A DNA stretch of 64,000 bases, taken from positions 434,001 through 498,000 of the forward strand of contig CAJNAR010000153.1 of NCBI GenBank assembly GCA_905220665.1. The letters run 5' to 3'. Source of the stretch: Albugo candida (Eukaryota > Oomycota > Peronosporomycetes > Albuginales > Albuginaceae). Positions 52,060 through 63,038 of this stretch are shown piece by piece. The notes under the pieces were generated by a model. That model did no database searches, was not told where the DNA came from, and saw only the letters and a program-made list of their open reading frames with translations. Every line of letters begins with the position of its first letter. The stretch's first letter is position 1. A program made the position numbers and the translations under genes.

Positions 52060-53323
52060 ATGCTCCTGGTCCATTTCCTACTCTTATCCAGCATCCATGC
52101 GAGTTTCCACACTCTAGTGCCCATAATCACGAGATCCCCACCTTTTCGACAGGAAATACGCGTTCAAATTCTCGATACGGAAGAGCCTGTGGATGTGTTG
52201 GAGAAACTTCGTGATCGATACAACCAAACAAAGCTATGGAGGAAGCAATTAACGTCTCAGGTCTGTAAACAAGTCACTTGTCATCGACTTTGGCCTATCG
52301 TTTATTCACTTCAAGTCTCTGGAAGCGATAAAGTCTTTGGCAAATTGGAGCTATTGGAAGACGATTCGGTTCAAAATGTGGTTATGAGCTTTTGTGCACG
52401 AAAATCGCTTCGGAGAATAGCCTGCGACAACCTCATTGAGGCTGTATGTCAGAAAACAAAGAATGTCAATGTGCGCTGTAATCGATGGAAAACGAGCTTG
52501 TCGGAGGAAATTTATGGGCAAAATGGACTCATTGGGCGGCTTGAGATCACAGATACCATGGAACCCATTGACAGCATCTATCGTTTCATCGTGGATCATT
52601 CTCTGGAGCTTGAGGCTATGACACAGCTTAAAGAGCGTATTTGTGCTCGGACCCACTGCTTTCGCAAATTCCCACTCGTTTACGATCAAAATATCTCAAT
52701 CGGCCCGCTTCTCAAACGTCTCCAGATCCCATTTGATGCCTTTCCTATTGATGCAGTAGCACTGTTTGCAGCTGAACATGGCCTTTCTTCGGAGCAACAA
52801 GCAGAACTTTTGCAAGCTGTATGCAGAGATCGCTATGTGCGATGCGAGCGGGAGGTAGCCATGCAGACAGAGATTGAGTTGGAAGACGGTGTGAGTCTTG
52901 GAAGCCTACAAATTCGAAAGCATGAGGAGCTGGCTGATGCCGTTTATCGATTCGGTACAGCGCACAATCTAACTCAATCAATACGCAATTCTTTATTTCA
53001 GACATTATGCGGCCAAAAGCACATTTTGTGCACCCGAAGAGCAGCCTTACTCCACTCCATTCCAGTGCATTACGCCGAGGACGAGCTGGGAATTGTGAAG
53101 CTGTATGAGGATCAGGAGCTTGTCGATGCTGTATTCGATTTTGCTGCAGCTTATCAGCTATCTGCATCGATTCGTGAAAGATATTTTGGACCGCCTGTGC
53201 TCGACGTTGCCCATTGTTTGCTCGCGGTATGCTCCGATCGCCATTTCCATTCCAATCGCTGCCGATAATGAAACACAGCTTGGAATTCTCGATATCTGGC
53301 AAGACGAAGAAGCAGCCGATGCA
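52060..53323 (+). pseudogene. Truncated, frameshifted copy of the J-like repeat gene (right arm)
   Basis: Collinear with 4541-5805 of the parent. At 53175-53179 GAAAG replaces GACG (one extra base), so the frame turns into RERYFGPPVLDV and stops at 53268. The original frame continues as DILDRLCSTLPIV up to the break at ~53323, where the codons for EAADA are followed by IQ-gene sequence (GCAGCAGTAGTC). Other differences are scattered replacements, such as AEHG for FEHR. Confidence 0.92.
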
Positions 53324-56300
53324 GCAGCAGTAGTCTCCGCCGTGCTGGATAAAGCGGCATTTGTCGTGTCAGAGTTCATTTCCCGCAGATTCTTAAGCAT
53401 ATTGATGGAGCTAAAATAGGATAAAGACATGGACATGAACTGAAATTTGAGCAAATCCTCAGTGGACTCGACATTTCCCGCGATCGAAATTCATTCTCCT
53501 TAGCCTTTGTTGCGGTAATAGCTGCAGCAGCGGCTGACGTGGCAGTCGCATTCTCAAGTTCGATCCCTTTCTCACGAAGATTTTCAAGCTCCAATTTTTG
53601 TTCATTTAAAAGTTCCATTAAATTACGCTGTAACCTTGTAAATTCTCGATCTTTGCGTTGTCGTACAACTTCCATTTCAGCCAATTTCCCTTCCATTTCA
53701 GTCAATGTCGCCCGCTTTTCCTCCACAAGCTCCCAAACACTTGATAGTTCCAATTCTAGGTTCTTTTTCTTTCGTTCCCACGCAATTGATGTCTCTGTTC
53801 GGGAATCCATTTGCGTTGAAACCTTTGGCTCAACAAGCGACTGTATTTCCGCTGTTAGCGCACTGATGTCAAGCTCGGAAGCACGAAGCTCTGTTTGAAG
53901 TGCATTCATCTGAACTTCTGTGATCTGCTGGGCTCGATGTAATTCGTCCAACTCACTTTTTTGCTTATCAAAAGCTTTTTTAGAGCTCTCAATCATCTCA
54001 AGGCCCAGCTCAAGACGTTCTTGGCCGTGAGAAGCGGCATTCCAACGCTGTTTTTGAGCTACTTGACGCCGACCCAAATGACCCCGGTATACTTTCTGTA
54101 TAGTTCGAGCGGCTTGAAAGGTATACCGCCATTTTCGATGCGTCTTTTGATAAACAAACATTCTCCAAAAAATCGACTGAAATTTTATGGCACTCAGCTG
54201 TTTCTGTCGATTTTTGTCCCGCTGTTCACGTCTTGCGGCCACTTTTACACGACAACGATACCCACGAGAGACACGTTGTATCATGATACTACTCGCACTT
54301 TGTCGTTTTTGTTGGTACAGCCGATGAGTCGATCGTCGCCGCCAAAGTGATTGTAGTTTTCCTGCCGCAACCCGACGCTTTTCATTCTCCAAAAAAAGGC
54401 ATTCAACTATATATTTCCATCGCTTCACAAGCAAAAATATTCTCGCAAACCGAGTAATGCGACGCGACGCACGCACACGAGCCATTCTCTTTCTTCCAAC
54501 ATATTCTCTAGTATATCTTTGAATACAAATCGCATATTCAGCCTGAGTCTTTTTCTCCCTTCTAGGGCATTGTGACAAAAGTTCATTTTTATGAACGCGA
54601 TCCAAACCAAGAATATCATATTTCGAAGGTTCTTTCTGTATCCTTGCTACTGGAAGTGTTCGTAATCTTGCAAATGTTGGAAAACTCAGATCTTCTCGGG
54701 CAGGCACAATAGCTCTTGTATCTTTGTATGAAACTGGTTCCGTATCGGTCAAACCTCTTGAAATACTTGACGTGAATGAGCGTTCCCATTCATGTCGACG
54801 CATTACTTGCTCTCTTCGAAGCTTTTCCAAACACGATTCCATTACCTCATCCGAGCGCTCACCATCCGTCTGTATTCCATTCCATACTTTCTCGTTTTCC
54901 TGAGCTTTCGCCTTTCCTCCCAAGTCCTTGCGACTCTGACCTCCCTCAAAATGCACCAAACTCGTCAACACGGTGATCAGTGCGTCCTTGGCCTCATAAC
55001 GAACTTCATGCCCGCTTCCAGCCAGACGGCCAATGCACCCGCTTCTCCATCTCACCATAACTCGCTGATCTTCTCAGAAATTCGTAGACTCGCAATATCC
55101 TCACGAAATTGAGTCTGCCTCAAATGAACAACTCGCTGTCGAAACTGTAAAAACGTTTCTGCATTTTCAGACCTCACTAAAGTGTCCTGAGTACCTTGAA
55201 CTAGGATCAATGGAACGTGACAGAGTGATTGTAGATGAGGTGTCAGGTCCGTATGGCATAATGCGCCTTTGCATATTTGTATACGTCCATCTAATGTGAT
55301 GTTATTCCAACATTCTGGGTCCACCCACCGATCGATTTTTGACTCAACTCGCGCAAGAAACGGAGTTGAGTATAAAATCTTTTGAAGATATGAAGATATC
55401 AGGGAAGCTCTGGGTGTGAGGACGGAAAGCAAGAGTTTTTTTTGATGCAATCATGCAGAATGCTGGTCAAACAATCATCAACCTTGGCGAACAGGTTGCA
55501 CAGTACAAGAGACCGGAATGCCTCGCGATATTTCGTTCGAGCGCCATACAAAGCCGACCAAGCTGCCGCAACATTCCCACCGTTCCCAAAGCCGATCACG
55601 TGAAACGATCGAGTACTTGTAAGTATCCTCAAATCCTCGAGTAACTCATTCACTCTACTCGCGAGCCATAAATTAATCAATACACTCTTCGAGGGTGAAA
55701 TCGCAATTAAGGTCGATTGAGAGGGATACGATGAATTTGCTTGACCTGGGAGATTGAACAGTAGCATGCCTACACCATCCTGAGCTCCCAGAAATGACAG
55801 GAAGTAAGCCTTCATACTCTCCATTGTGTCAAATAAATCCTGAAACACGATGAAACAATTTGAACAATTTCCAGATTTTTGGCCGAGAATCGCGTAAGGA
55901 ATCGTCGATACGCCGTCTTTGCAGCTGAATATGCCTTGCGACCGATCAAGAGCTCGAGGAAGGAGAGAATGCAAGCGGATTTCCGTTCTGCTTCTCACAT
56001 ATGTTTTCCGAGGAGATTTTTTGACCTGATGATCCAAAACCTCATCGTTGGACTCTAAATTAGGCTTTTGACTCTTTCGGTTGAATTCCGGTTTCAAAGT
56101 ACTGAGAAGTTGAAAGACTTCCGAATGATTTCGAAAAGCATACACATTCCTCCATGCAAAAGCCTGCAAAATCGAAAGAGTCCAATCGCAAAATTTGGAG
56201 GCACATACATTGATCAATCCAAGTTCTGTCGGTCGAAACCGAGGATTGCGAGCGTATGTTGCGACATGCAGCACAACCGGAAAGGAGACATTTTTCAGCT

Positions 56301-56391
56301 GAAAGTTCTGTAGGGAAGCTCTGATATTCTCGATGGTAAAATATGATTTGGCAGCTCGCCATTGTTGGATCCGTCTATTGCTTAGCCGATT
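53324..56391 (-). pseudogene. Alpha/beta-hydrolase-IQ protein, 5'-truncated and lesioned (right arm)
   Basis: Mirror copy of 45214-48281 with the same lesions. The homopolymer frame change is at 55436-55443. Shared lesions mean that they predate the arm duplication or were copied with it. Confidence 0.75.
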
Positions 56392-56944
56392 GAGACGCGA
56401 AAAAAAGGATTTGGATCGAAAGATGCAAAACGAAGAGATGAATTTATGAGTCATATTCGTACGGAACAATATCGGGAAACGCTGGAAACGGAATTGAGGC
56501 TGCACGAAAAGAAAAGAAGAGTCCGAGAGGAGCTCGGTGTGCAGGAAAGTCCAATACTGGAACAACCAAAGCATACATTTCCTCAAGGTTTAGTGGAGAC
56601 CAAGTTTCTGTACGATATTGGGCGATCACAAGTGACGGAATTTGATCAGAAGAGTCATCGTGATCGTTTCTATACGATCCGCTCCAGCGTCTCTACACAC
56701 AAGAGAAACAATGGCCCATTCATGCTGACATCAGAGATGATCGGTTTAGGCGCTGAGGACGTTGTAGGCAATCGTCCGAACCCAAAAAACGCCAGCACAA
56801 AGCAGTTTTACGACCATAGCCATCTTCACGTCGGGAATGCATAGCTACACCAAATGATCAATTTTGATAAGTCTATCAATAAGAAAGCCACTGTACTCAC
56901 TCGATGGCATCAGCGTATCGCCGTCCTCGCGACGCTGCGAATTT
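56392..56944 (+). pseudogene. 5'-truncated copy of the flagellar-type gene (right arm)
   Basis: Mirror copy of 44661-45213. The retained frame is 56446-56844 (132 aa). Confidence 0.85.
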
Positions 56945-57740
56945 GCTTCAGTTTGCTTGACTCATTAAGTTTGATCTATCCGAGGCGGAGACTTCAACGG
57001 GGTGACTGAGGGAGTATTCACCACTGCATCGTCGCTTCTCTGAGGGAGCGCCGGTTCGATCCCTTCCATTTTTCCGTGCGTCATCTTTGTTGGGCTCGAA
57101 CATTCTCGTGTCAGACTGTAATCATTAAGTGCGCTTTGAAGCTCAGGGTCGTCGGACCACACGATAAAAATGCCTTTTCTTTGATGCGCGACTGACTCCG
57201 TTTGATCTTTTCGGTGAAAAAAGCTTTCGCCTTGAGCGCTACAGAATGCTCTCAGCAAATAGCGACAGGTACAGTCTCCCAGAGTACTTACTTGTTAGAT
57301 ACGAGATTCACAGCGCCACATTCTTCCATGTACGCTGCAATATCGAGACCTCCAACCGCTTTTTGGCCATCTGATACCATCACATCGCTCACAATTGGAA
57401 CATTCAAATTGCAGCTTTTAATCGGTTGGGTCTGAGCTGAAGACCAGCATACACTCCAAGCTCCGGAACTTGATTTGCTCGAACGAAAATGTCCAAAGTG
57501 CTGGTTTTCTCTTCACCATCCAGCAAGTCCGCGGTCAGCGAGCAATTCCTCGCGCGTAGTCCACATCACCGGTTTCAGCAAGTATAAAACTAAACAATAG
57601 AATAGAAGGCGACCTGTACCGAATGTCGTCAAGCTCCTGGATTGAACTTCGTACAAGTTGCACTTTTGCAAATAGACTGCGATCAAATTTGTAAATATAT
57701 TCCATGCATTAATTCCTTGTGTCATTCTAACCGTGTTACA
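56945..57740 (-). repeat. Unit A repeat, copy 3 (right arm)
   Basis: Mirror copy of 43865-44660, identical as far as checked. It also forms the left half of the smaller inverted junction centred near 57961. Confidence 0.65.
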
Positions 57741-58530
57741 TAACTAAAATAAAAATTTACCTCCATTACATTTTAACACACTATACATCAATACAGTAGG
57801 TCCATTTACAAAGCATTTGCATGTGCGTGCCGCCGCCGATTTTAGGATACACGGTACATCGCGCCGCCGCATTATCTAAAAATAGCGGCGCCAATCTCAA
57901 AATGCATCAGTGGCACATATCGATGGGTGTATGCCATTCTGTGTGTCCTTCGCATCGATCACTCAATGCAAAAGAACACTCAAAATGAAATACACCTATC
58001 GATATGTGCAACTGATGCATTTTGGCTTTGGCGCCGCTATTTTTAGATAATGCGGCGGCGCGATGTACCGTGTATTTCAAAATTTGCGGCGGCACGCACA
58101 TGCAAATGCTTTGTAATTGGACTTACTGTATTGATGTATAGTATGTTAAAATGTAATGGAGGTAAATTTTTATTTTAGTTATGTAACACGGTTAGAATGA
58201 CACAAGGAATTAATGCATGGAATATATTTACAAATTTGATCGCAGTCTATTTGCAAAAGTGCAACTTGTACGAAGTTCAATCCAGGAGCTTGACGACATT
58301 CGGTACAGGTCGCCTTCTATTCTATTGTTTAGTTTTATACTTGCTGAAACCGGTGATGTGGACTACGCGCGAGGAATTGCTCGCTGACCGCGGACTTGCT
58401 GGATGGTGAAGAGAAAACCAGCACTTTGGACATTTTCGTTCGAGCAAATCAAGTTCCGGAGCTTGGAGTGTATGCTGCTCTTCAGCTCAGACCCAACCGA
58501 TTAAAAGCTGCAATTTGAATGTTCCAATTG
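57400..58530. repeat. Smaller, older inverted repeat centred near 57961
   Basis: Unit A copy 3 (minus) and copy 4 (plus) face each other across about 55 bases (57937-57990). This loop is the same sequence that lies between the arms of the short inverted repeat at 526-612. The halves differ by several substitutions and small indels, so this junction is older than the large palindrome. Confidence 0.85.
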
Positions 58531-59030
58531 TGAGCGATGTGCGGTATCAGATGGCCAAAAAGCGGTTGGAAGTCTCGATATTGCAGCGTACATGGAAGAA
58601 TGTGGCGCTGTGAATCTCGTATCTAACAAGTAAGTACTCTAGGAGACTGTACCTGTCGCTATTTGCTGAGAGCATTCTGTAGCGCTCAAGGCGAAAGCTT
58701 TTTTTCACCGAAAAGATCAAACGGAGTCAGTCGCGCATCAAAGAAAAGGCATTTTTATCGTGTGGTCGACGACCCTGAGCTTCAAAGCGCACTTAATGAT
58801 TACAGTCTGACACGAGAATGTTCGAGCCCAACAAAGATGACGTACGAAAGTGGAAGAGATCGAACCGGCGATCCATCAGAGAAGCGATGATGCAGTGGTG
58901 AATACTCCCTCAGTCACCCCGTTGAAGTCTCCGCCTCGGATAGATCAAACTCAATGAATCAAGCAAACTGAAGCAGTATCTCATCAATGAGTATGACAAA
59001 TTGGTGCAGAAACGTACAGCTCTTTGCGCA
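58005..59030 (+). repeat. Unit A repeat, copy 4 (longest)
   Basis: The same repeat, extending beyond 58970 where copies 2 and 3 stop. The extra 3' end opens a frame LNESSKLKQYLINEYDKL to VQKRTALCAIDDFNAL with a stop near 59033, preceded by an acceptor-like CGGATAG. This copy may be nearest to the source gene, but frames upstream are broken (for example a one-base loss at GTGGTCGACGACC). The protein is not recognised. Confidence 0.5.
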
Positions 59031-59092
59031 ATAGACGACTTCAACGCGCTATGACTGACAATTTCCTTCATGTTCGGCATTTTCCGTCTCAA

Positions 59093-60638
59093 TTAAGCAA
59101 TCACTTTGGCTTTCTGCAGACGATGCTTTAACTCTCCCGAGTCGGACATTTTCTGAGTCATATCGGCTCCTCCGATGGATTTTTGCTGAATGAATACATT
59201 TGGGACAGTATTTTGATGCGTCAAATGCAAAAGGTACTCCTGAATTGCCATCCCGTCGGGTCTCAAGTCCAATTCGACCACAAAAGGAGTCGCACCCAAA
59301 TCTGCCAGCAGCTTTTTTGCTTTTTTGCAATTTGGGCAGTACGACTTGCTGAAGACGATCAGAGAATGCTTTCTTATAGCTGTTGAAGCGAACTATTCCG
59401 CAAGTGCACCAGAAGCTTCCAATAGCTTAGTCAGTGATCCATCCCGCTGCTTTTCTTCCGTTTCTGATAGGCCTTGGATCCATTGCTTATCCAAGTGCAA
59501 AAGAGGCACATTTCCATGTCCACTCAAAGCTTTCAACGCATCAATTTCGTATGGATGTTCGGAAGAATCACCAACTTCCTCGAGTCGATAGGTTACATGC
59601 ATTTCACGAAGCAAATTTGTGATTTGTTTTGCCTCCAAACAATCGACTTTTGCGAATACAACACCTGTATGTGGTGTTTCTATAATGTATCGAAGCTCTT
59701 CAAGTCGAAGTTTGGCTTCTGGATTATCGTTTGTAAGTCGTTTGACGGATGCTACTTGTTCGAATATAACCTGTTGATGCTTATCTTTGGCGGATAGATA
59801 CCCGATTGGCATTTTCCGAGATACATGTTCGATCGTATGCCATCCGTCAATGACGCGTCCAAATACTGCGAATCCTGGGCTGTCTTTCGACGGCATATTA
59901 GAGACCGCTAAATGCACAAATCTGTCAGAATGAAGAAAGGCTGATAAAAACCACTCAACTGTTATCGTGCAGCATGATTGCAAATTCCGTGTTGCCAGTA
60001 TTCGCGCTCTTCTGTCGTGCTACAACGACCATTCTCTGAGTGCTCGGTACACTACAAATGAAGTGTTACATCTCTCATGAATCACCGTCAAAAAAGCCTC
60101 AACCTATATTCGACTGGGACATTTTCGACTGACGATGGAGTCCCAGATAGAAAGCTACCGCCTTGCAGCACGAAATTCGGTTCATTGCGATAAAACCCAG
60201 CAGATGATGCATAGAAGCCACTGTCCACGAGCATTTGAAAGTTTTGCACCGATTTAGGCGCATGTTCTGGGTACGATTCAATTGTGAAATAGCCTATACT
60301 TTTTGTATTGCGGTCTTAGCGAGATATACAGCGAAATTGGAGACCGTACCCTTCTCTGTGGTAAATTGTGTCATAGTTTTATTGTAAAATTTTTCATTCA
60401 GCGTGCGTGAGAGCCAAAAAGGGTGCGTGAATTGCACAAAATGGATCCATGTCACCAACACAGAAATGAGCACCAGTGCAAGGAATAGAATGCGAACGAA
60501 GCCAAAGCGGGATATGCGACGGGTAGAAGAGAGAAAAGTACTTGTGAACCCATTATGATACCGATTCTCGCCACCTGCAAAGGCTTCGCCCTTATTCAAA
60601 TTCGCAGCGTCGCGAGGACGGCGATACGCTGATGCCAT
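59093..60638 (-). CDS. Membrane-anchored cyclophilin-glutaredoxin protein with in-frame TAG
   Basis: From 5': MASAYRRPRDAANL at 60638 and a membrane helix (ILFLALVLISVLVTW). A cyclophilin-type peptidyl-prolyl isomerase follows (TIESYPEHAPKSVQNFQMLV, FVLQGGSF, PGFAVFGRVIDGWHTIEHV). Then come a glutaredoxin-like domain whose active site reads VDCLEA (no CxxC) and a TAG at 59393-59395. After the TAG a second glutaredoxin continues in the same frame with a normal dithiol site (FSKSYCPNCKKAKKLL, TVPNVFIQQKSIGG). A 30-base GT-AG segment around the TAG would remove it in phase, but that is very short for an intron. The N-terminal exon also ends in another frame at an A5 run (60300-60304), so one base seems missing before the cyclophilin domain. 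An intron lies near 59985-60105. Either a recently damaged gene or sequence errors. By family, a redox and folding enzyme of the secretory system. Confidence 0.75.
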
Positions 60639-60697
60639 CGAGTGAGTACAGTGGCTTTCTTATTGATAGACTTATCAAAATTGATCATTTGGTGTAG

Positions 60698-61440
60698 CTA
60701 TGCATTCCCGACGTGAAGATGGCTATGGTCGTAAAACTGCTTTGTGCTGGCGTTTTTTGGGTTCGGACGATTGCCTACAACGTCCTCAGCGCCTAAACCG
60801 ATCATCTCTGATGTCAGCATGAATGGGCCATTGTTTCTCTTGTGTGTAGAGACGCTGGAGCGGATCGTATAGAAACGATCACGATGACTCTTCTGATCAA
60901 ATTCCGTCACTTGTGATCGCCCAATATCGTACAGAAACTTGGTCTCCACTAAACCTTGAGGAAATGTATGCTTTGGTTGTTCCAGTATTGGACTTTCCTG
61001 CACACCGAGCTCCTCTCGGACTCTTCTTTTCTTTTCGTGCAGCCTCAATTCCGTTTCCAGCGTTTCCCGATATTGTTCCGTACGAATATGACTCATAAAT
61101 TCATCTCTTCGTTTTGCATCTTTCGATCCAAATCCTTTTTTTCGCGTCTCAATCGGTTGTGTGGTCAGATACATGGTGTTATCCTTTAGCGGATCCGAGC
61201 TATACGTCTTCTTGTCGAAAAATCCCGAGCCATTGCACGTATTCTTTGCCGGTACAGTCATCATTTGTTTTCCTTTAAATCGTGGATCTTTTCCTGTGTT
61301 CAATACAAACGTCAGAGAAAAATTCAAGTCATGCGAATATCAGTAACCTCACCATCAAGCTTATGAGAATCCTTGTACGGGTCCCCGATGGCCAAATAGC
61401 TCGGCGCGATATTTTTATTAAGAGTCTTGGATGAGTACAT
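60698..61440 (-). CDS. Probable cilium/flagellum-associated protein (CFAP96-like)
   Basis: Two exons: 61440 to ~61363 (MYSSKTLNKNIAPSYLAIGD) and ~61303-60698, giving roughly 225 aa. The phrase YLAIGDPY followed by KGKQMMTVPAKN, GSGFFDKKTY and GFGSKDAKRRDEFMSHIRTE resembles the N-terminal region of CFAP96/UPF0602 proteins (xGDxY ... KQM ... GYFD). Those are microtubule-inner or axonemal proteins of motile cilia, which would fit a zoospore-forming organism. The similarity is short, so the name is tentative. This is the full-length counterpart of the truncated copies in the palindrome arms. Confidence 0.5.
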
Positions 61441-61564
61441 TTCGATGTGTGAAGTCAATTTGGTCCCTGAAAGATTGAATGCGATTGGTTCTATTATTTT
61501 ATTAATGTTCTGTACGGAAATAGCAACTGTAGGCTCTAAATAGATACATTGCATGCACGTCTTG

Positions 61565-62632
61565 TTAATGCGCCAGAGTTACAGGATCTTTTTCTTGAAA
61601 TCCCCAGGGACGTCCTCGCTTGTGCACGAGCTCATATCGAGTACGATCGACTTTGTGTAATTCAGGACAAATTACAGAGCCATCCCGATTTTCACACACA
61701 ACGCAGTGCCATGGAGTCCTTGGAGTTCCATCACGCACTGGAAGAAGGTTGATTCCAAATTTTGGACCAGCATTTTCGTACGCATGAATGGATAATCGAA
61801 TCGACTGAGGGTATATCTCTCCGACCAGTTGAGAGAATACTTGATTTCGTGCAAGCATTTCTCGTGCGACCTCTCCAGTGACTTTTTTAATGGACGTCTT
61901 GGAAAGGCCTTTACATTGCGGCAGCAAATCTCGAGATAGAAATCGCTTCAATGCACAATACGTCCCACGAAGCTGAGCATCAGTTAAAATAGCTTTTTCG
62001 ACATCAAATTCGTCACATTTGTAACTTTTCAACAGAGCGCCAATGTTGCACGAAGGATTTGATTCCGAAGCGGGAAGTAAGCGTTGTGTGTGTGCTGTCA
62101 GATCGTCGAATAAAATGTGGGAAAAACCGGCTTCGTTGCCGATAGCCCGCAGCTCCTTGTTGTAGTTCGTCACATTTTCCAAAGGTATCTTCAACAAGTC
62201 AATGTAAACGCGTCCGTCGCTAAATATAATGATAAAGCAACCAGTAGGGTACACATCGCGCTGGATTTCCATGCAAAAGGTTTCAAGGAGCTCCATCGCC
62301 AGTTCTTCGCCTCGATCGGGTAAAGTACCCAGCACTTTGGTGTCTCGATTCGGTGATTTTGCTGGAAATGCTGGAAGGACGAGTGTGATCGGCAATCGTT
62401 TTTCAACAAATTGCTTGAGTTTCTGCACAAGAAATTTCTTCCCAATGTTTTCAAACTTGTCCAACGGAGGCGCCAGACGGTGTAGTAGGACTGAAAATTT
62501 CGCGAGGAATTCGTTGCACACTCGATTCGTCTCAGTGTCGTCTCTTGCTCGAATTACGTTCTCACAATGCTCAGGATGGTCTGGCTCCCACGAAGCTGGA
62601 TGCGATGGGTACACGCCGAGAAAAGAGTTCAT
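61565..62632 (-). CDS. DIT1/PvcA-family isocyanide synthase
   Basis: 355 aa, single exon, start MNSFLGVYPS. Family blocks: LVLPAFPAKSPNRDTKVLG, LPDRGEELAMELLETF, FIIIFSDGRVYIDLL, LFDDLTAH, and a C-terminal PWHCVVCENRDGSVICPELH. DIT1/PvcA enzymes convert the amino group of an amino acid (Tyr or Trp in known cases) to an isocyanide, or form the dityrosine precursor in yeast spores. The family is common in fungi and some bacteria. No partner oxygenase (PvcB), P450 (DIT2) or transporter gene is adjacent: the neighbours are the flagellar-type gene and an RCC1 protein. Product and substrate are unknown. Transfer into oomycetes is possible but not shown here. Confidence 0.8.
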   Translation of the reverse strand: MNSFLGVYPSHPASWEPDHPEHCENVIRARDDTETNRVCNEFLAKFSVLLHRLAPPLDKFENIGKKFLVQKLKQFVEKRLPITLVLPAFPAKSPNRDTKVLGTLPDRGEELAMELLETFCMEIQRDVYPTGCFIIIFSDGRVYIDLLKIPLENVTNYNKELRAIGNEAGFSHILFDDLTAHTQRLLPASESNPSCNIGALLKSYKCDEFDVEKAILTDAQLRGTYCALKRFLSRDLLPQCKGLSKTSIKKVTGEVAREMLARNQVFSQLVGEIYPQSIRLSIHAYENAGPKFGINLLPVRDGTPRTPWHCVVCENRDGSVICPELHKVDRTRYELVHKRGRPWGFQEKDPVTLAH

Positions 62633-63038
62633 TGATCAATTGCTCTTGCGCTCATCGGTAAGAACGAAAATGAGGAGCAATTTGTGCGCACTTTTGTACT
62701 CAGAATGAGTTCCCGCATGATTGTGGATTGGCCACACAAACGCCAAATGCGTGATAATTTATTAGCTAATTTTTTCTTTGCAGCTGCACATACGCAGGAA
62801 TCTCACATTTTTCTCACATTACCTAATTGAAAGAGCGTGTTTGATCAGTCTGATCGCTTAAAATCATCCAGAAAATCCATGCAGCTATTAGTCCATCAGT
62901 TTAAGTGATTTGTTGCACACTTTGCACACATCTGTGTCACTTTTGAATTGTAGATGTGATTTCGATAAGACATAAAAGGTTCATGGTGTCCAAGAGATAA
63001 GTATTTCTCACGCTCTATTTGCCAAGATGATAACTTAT
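62633..63038. other. Intergenic between the isocyanide synthase and the RCC1 gene
   Basis: About 400 bases upstream of the isocyanide synthase start and downstream of the RCC1 stop. It probably contains the promoter of the former. No gene or repeat is seen. Confidence 0.5.

Larger units (their letters stand above)
50852..58003. repeat. Right arm of the large palindrome
   Basis: Reverse complement of 43602-50753, with the same gene pieces in mirror order. Outside 58003 the two flanks differ: coiled-coil locus on the left, another unit A copy on the right. Both arms are therefore anchored in distinct sequence. Confidence 0.95.

Noticed and set aside
53560..53580. A second tRNA-like string, GTTCGATCCC, in the right arm
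   Set aside because: It lies inside the IQ/coiled-coil coding region (codons for KGIELEN on the other strand) and has no cloverleaf context.
57030..57070. tRNA-like T-arm: GGTTCGATCCC in unit A
   Set aside because: The flanking bases do not form a T-stem, and no acceptor, D-arm or anticodon arm can be folded around it. The copy at 58860 has changes that a tRNA would not tolerate.
43602..58003. Treating the palindrome as a transposon with long terminal inverted repeats
   Set aside because: The arms consist of host gene fragments, the spacer is only 98 bp with no transposase, and no target-site duplication is visible at the outer edges.
61565..62632. A biosynthetic gene cluster around the isocyanide synthase
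   Set aside because: The neighbours are a flagellar-type gene, a cyclophilin and an RCC1 protein; no tailoring or transport gene is present within the window.
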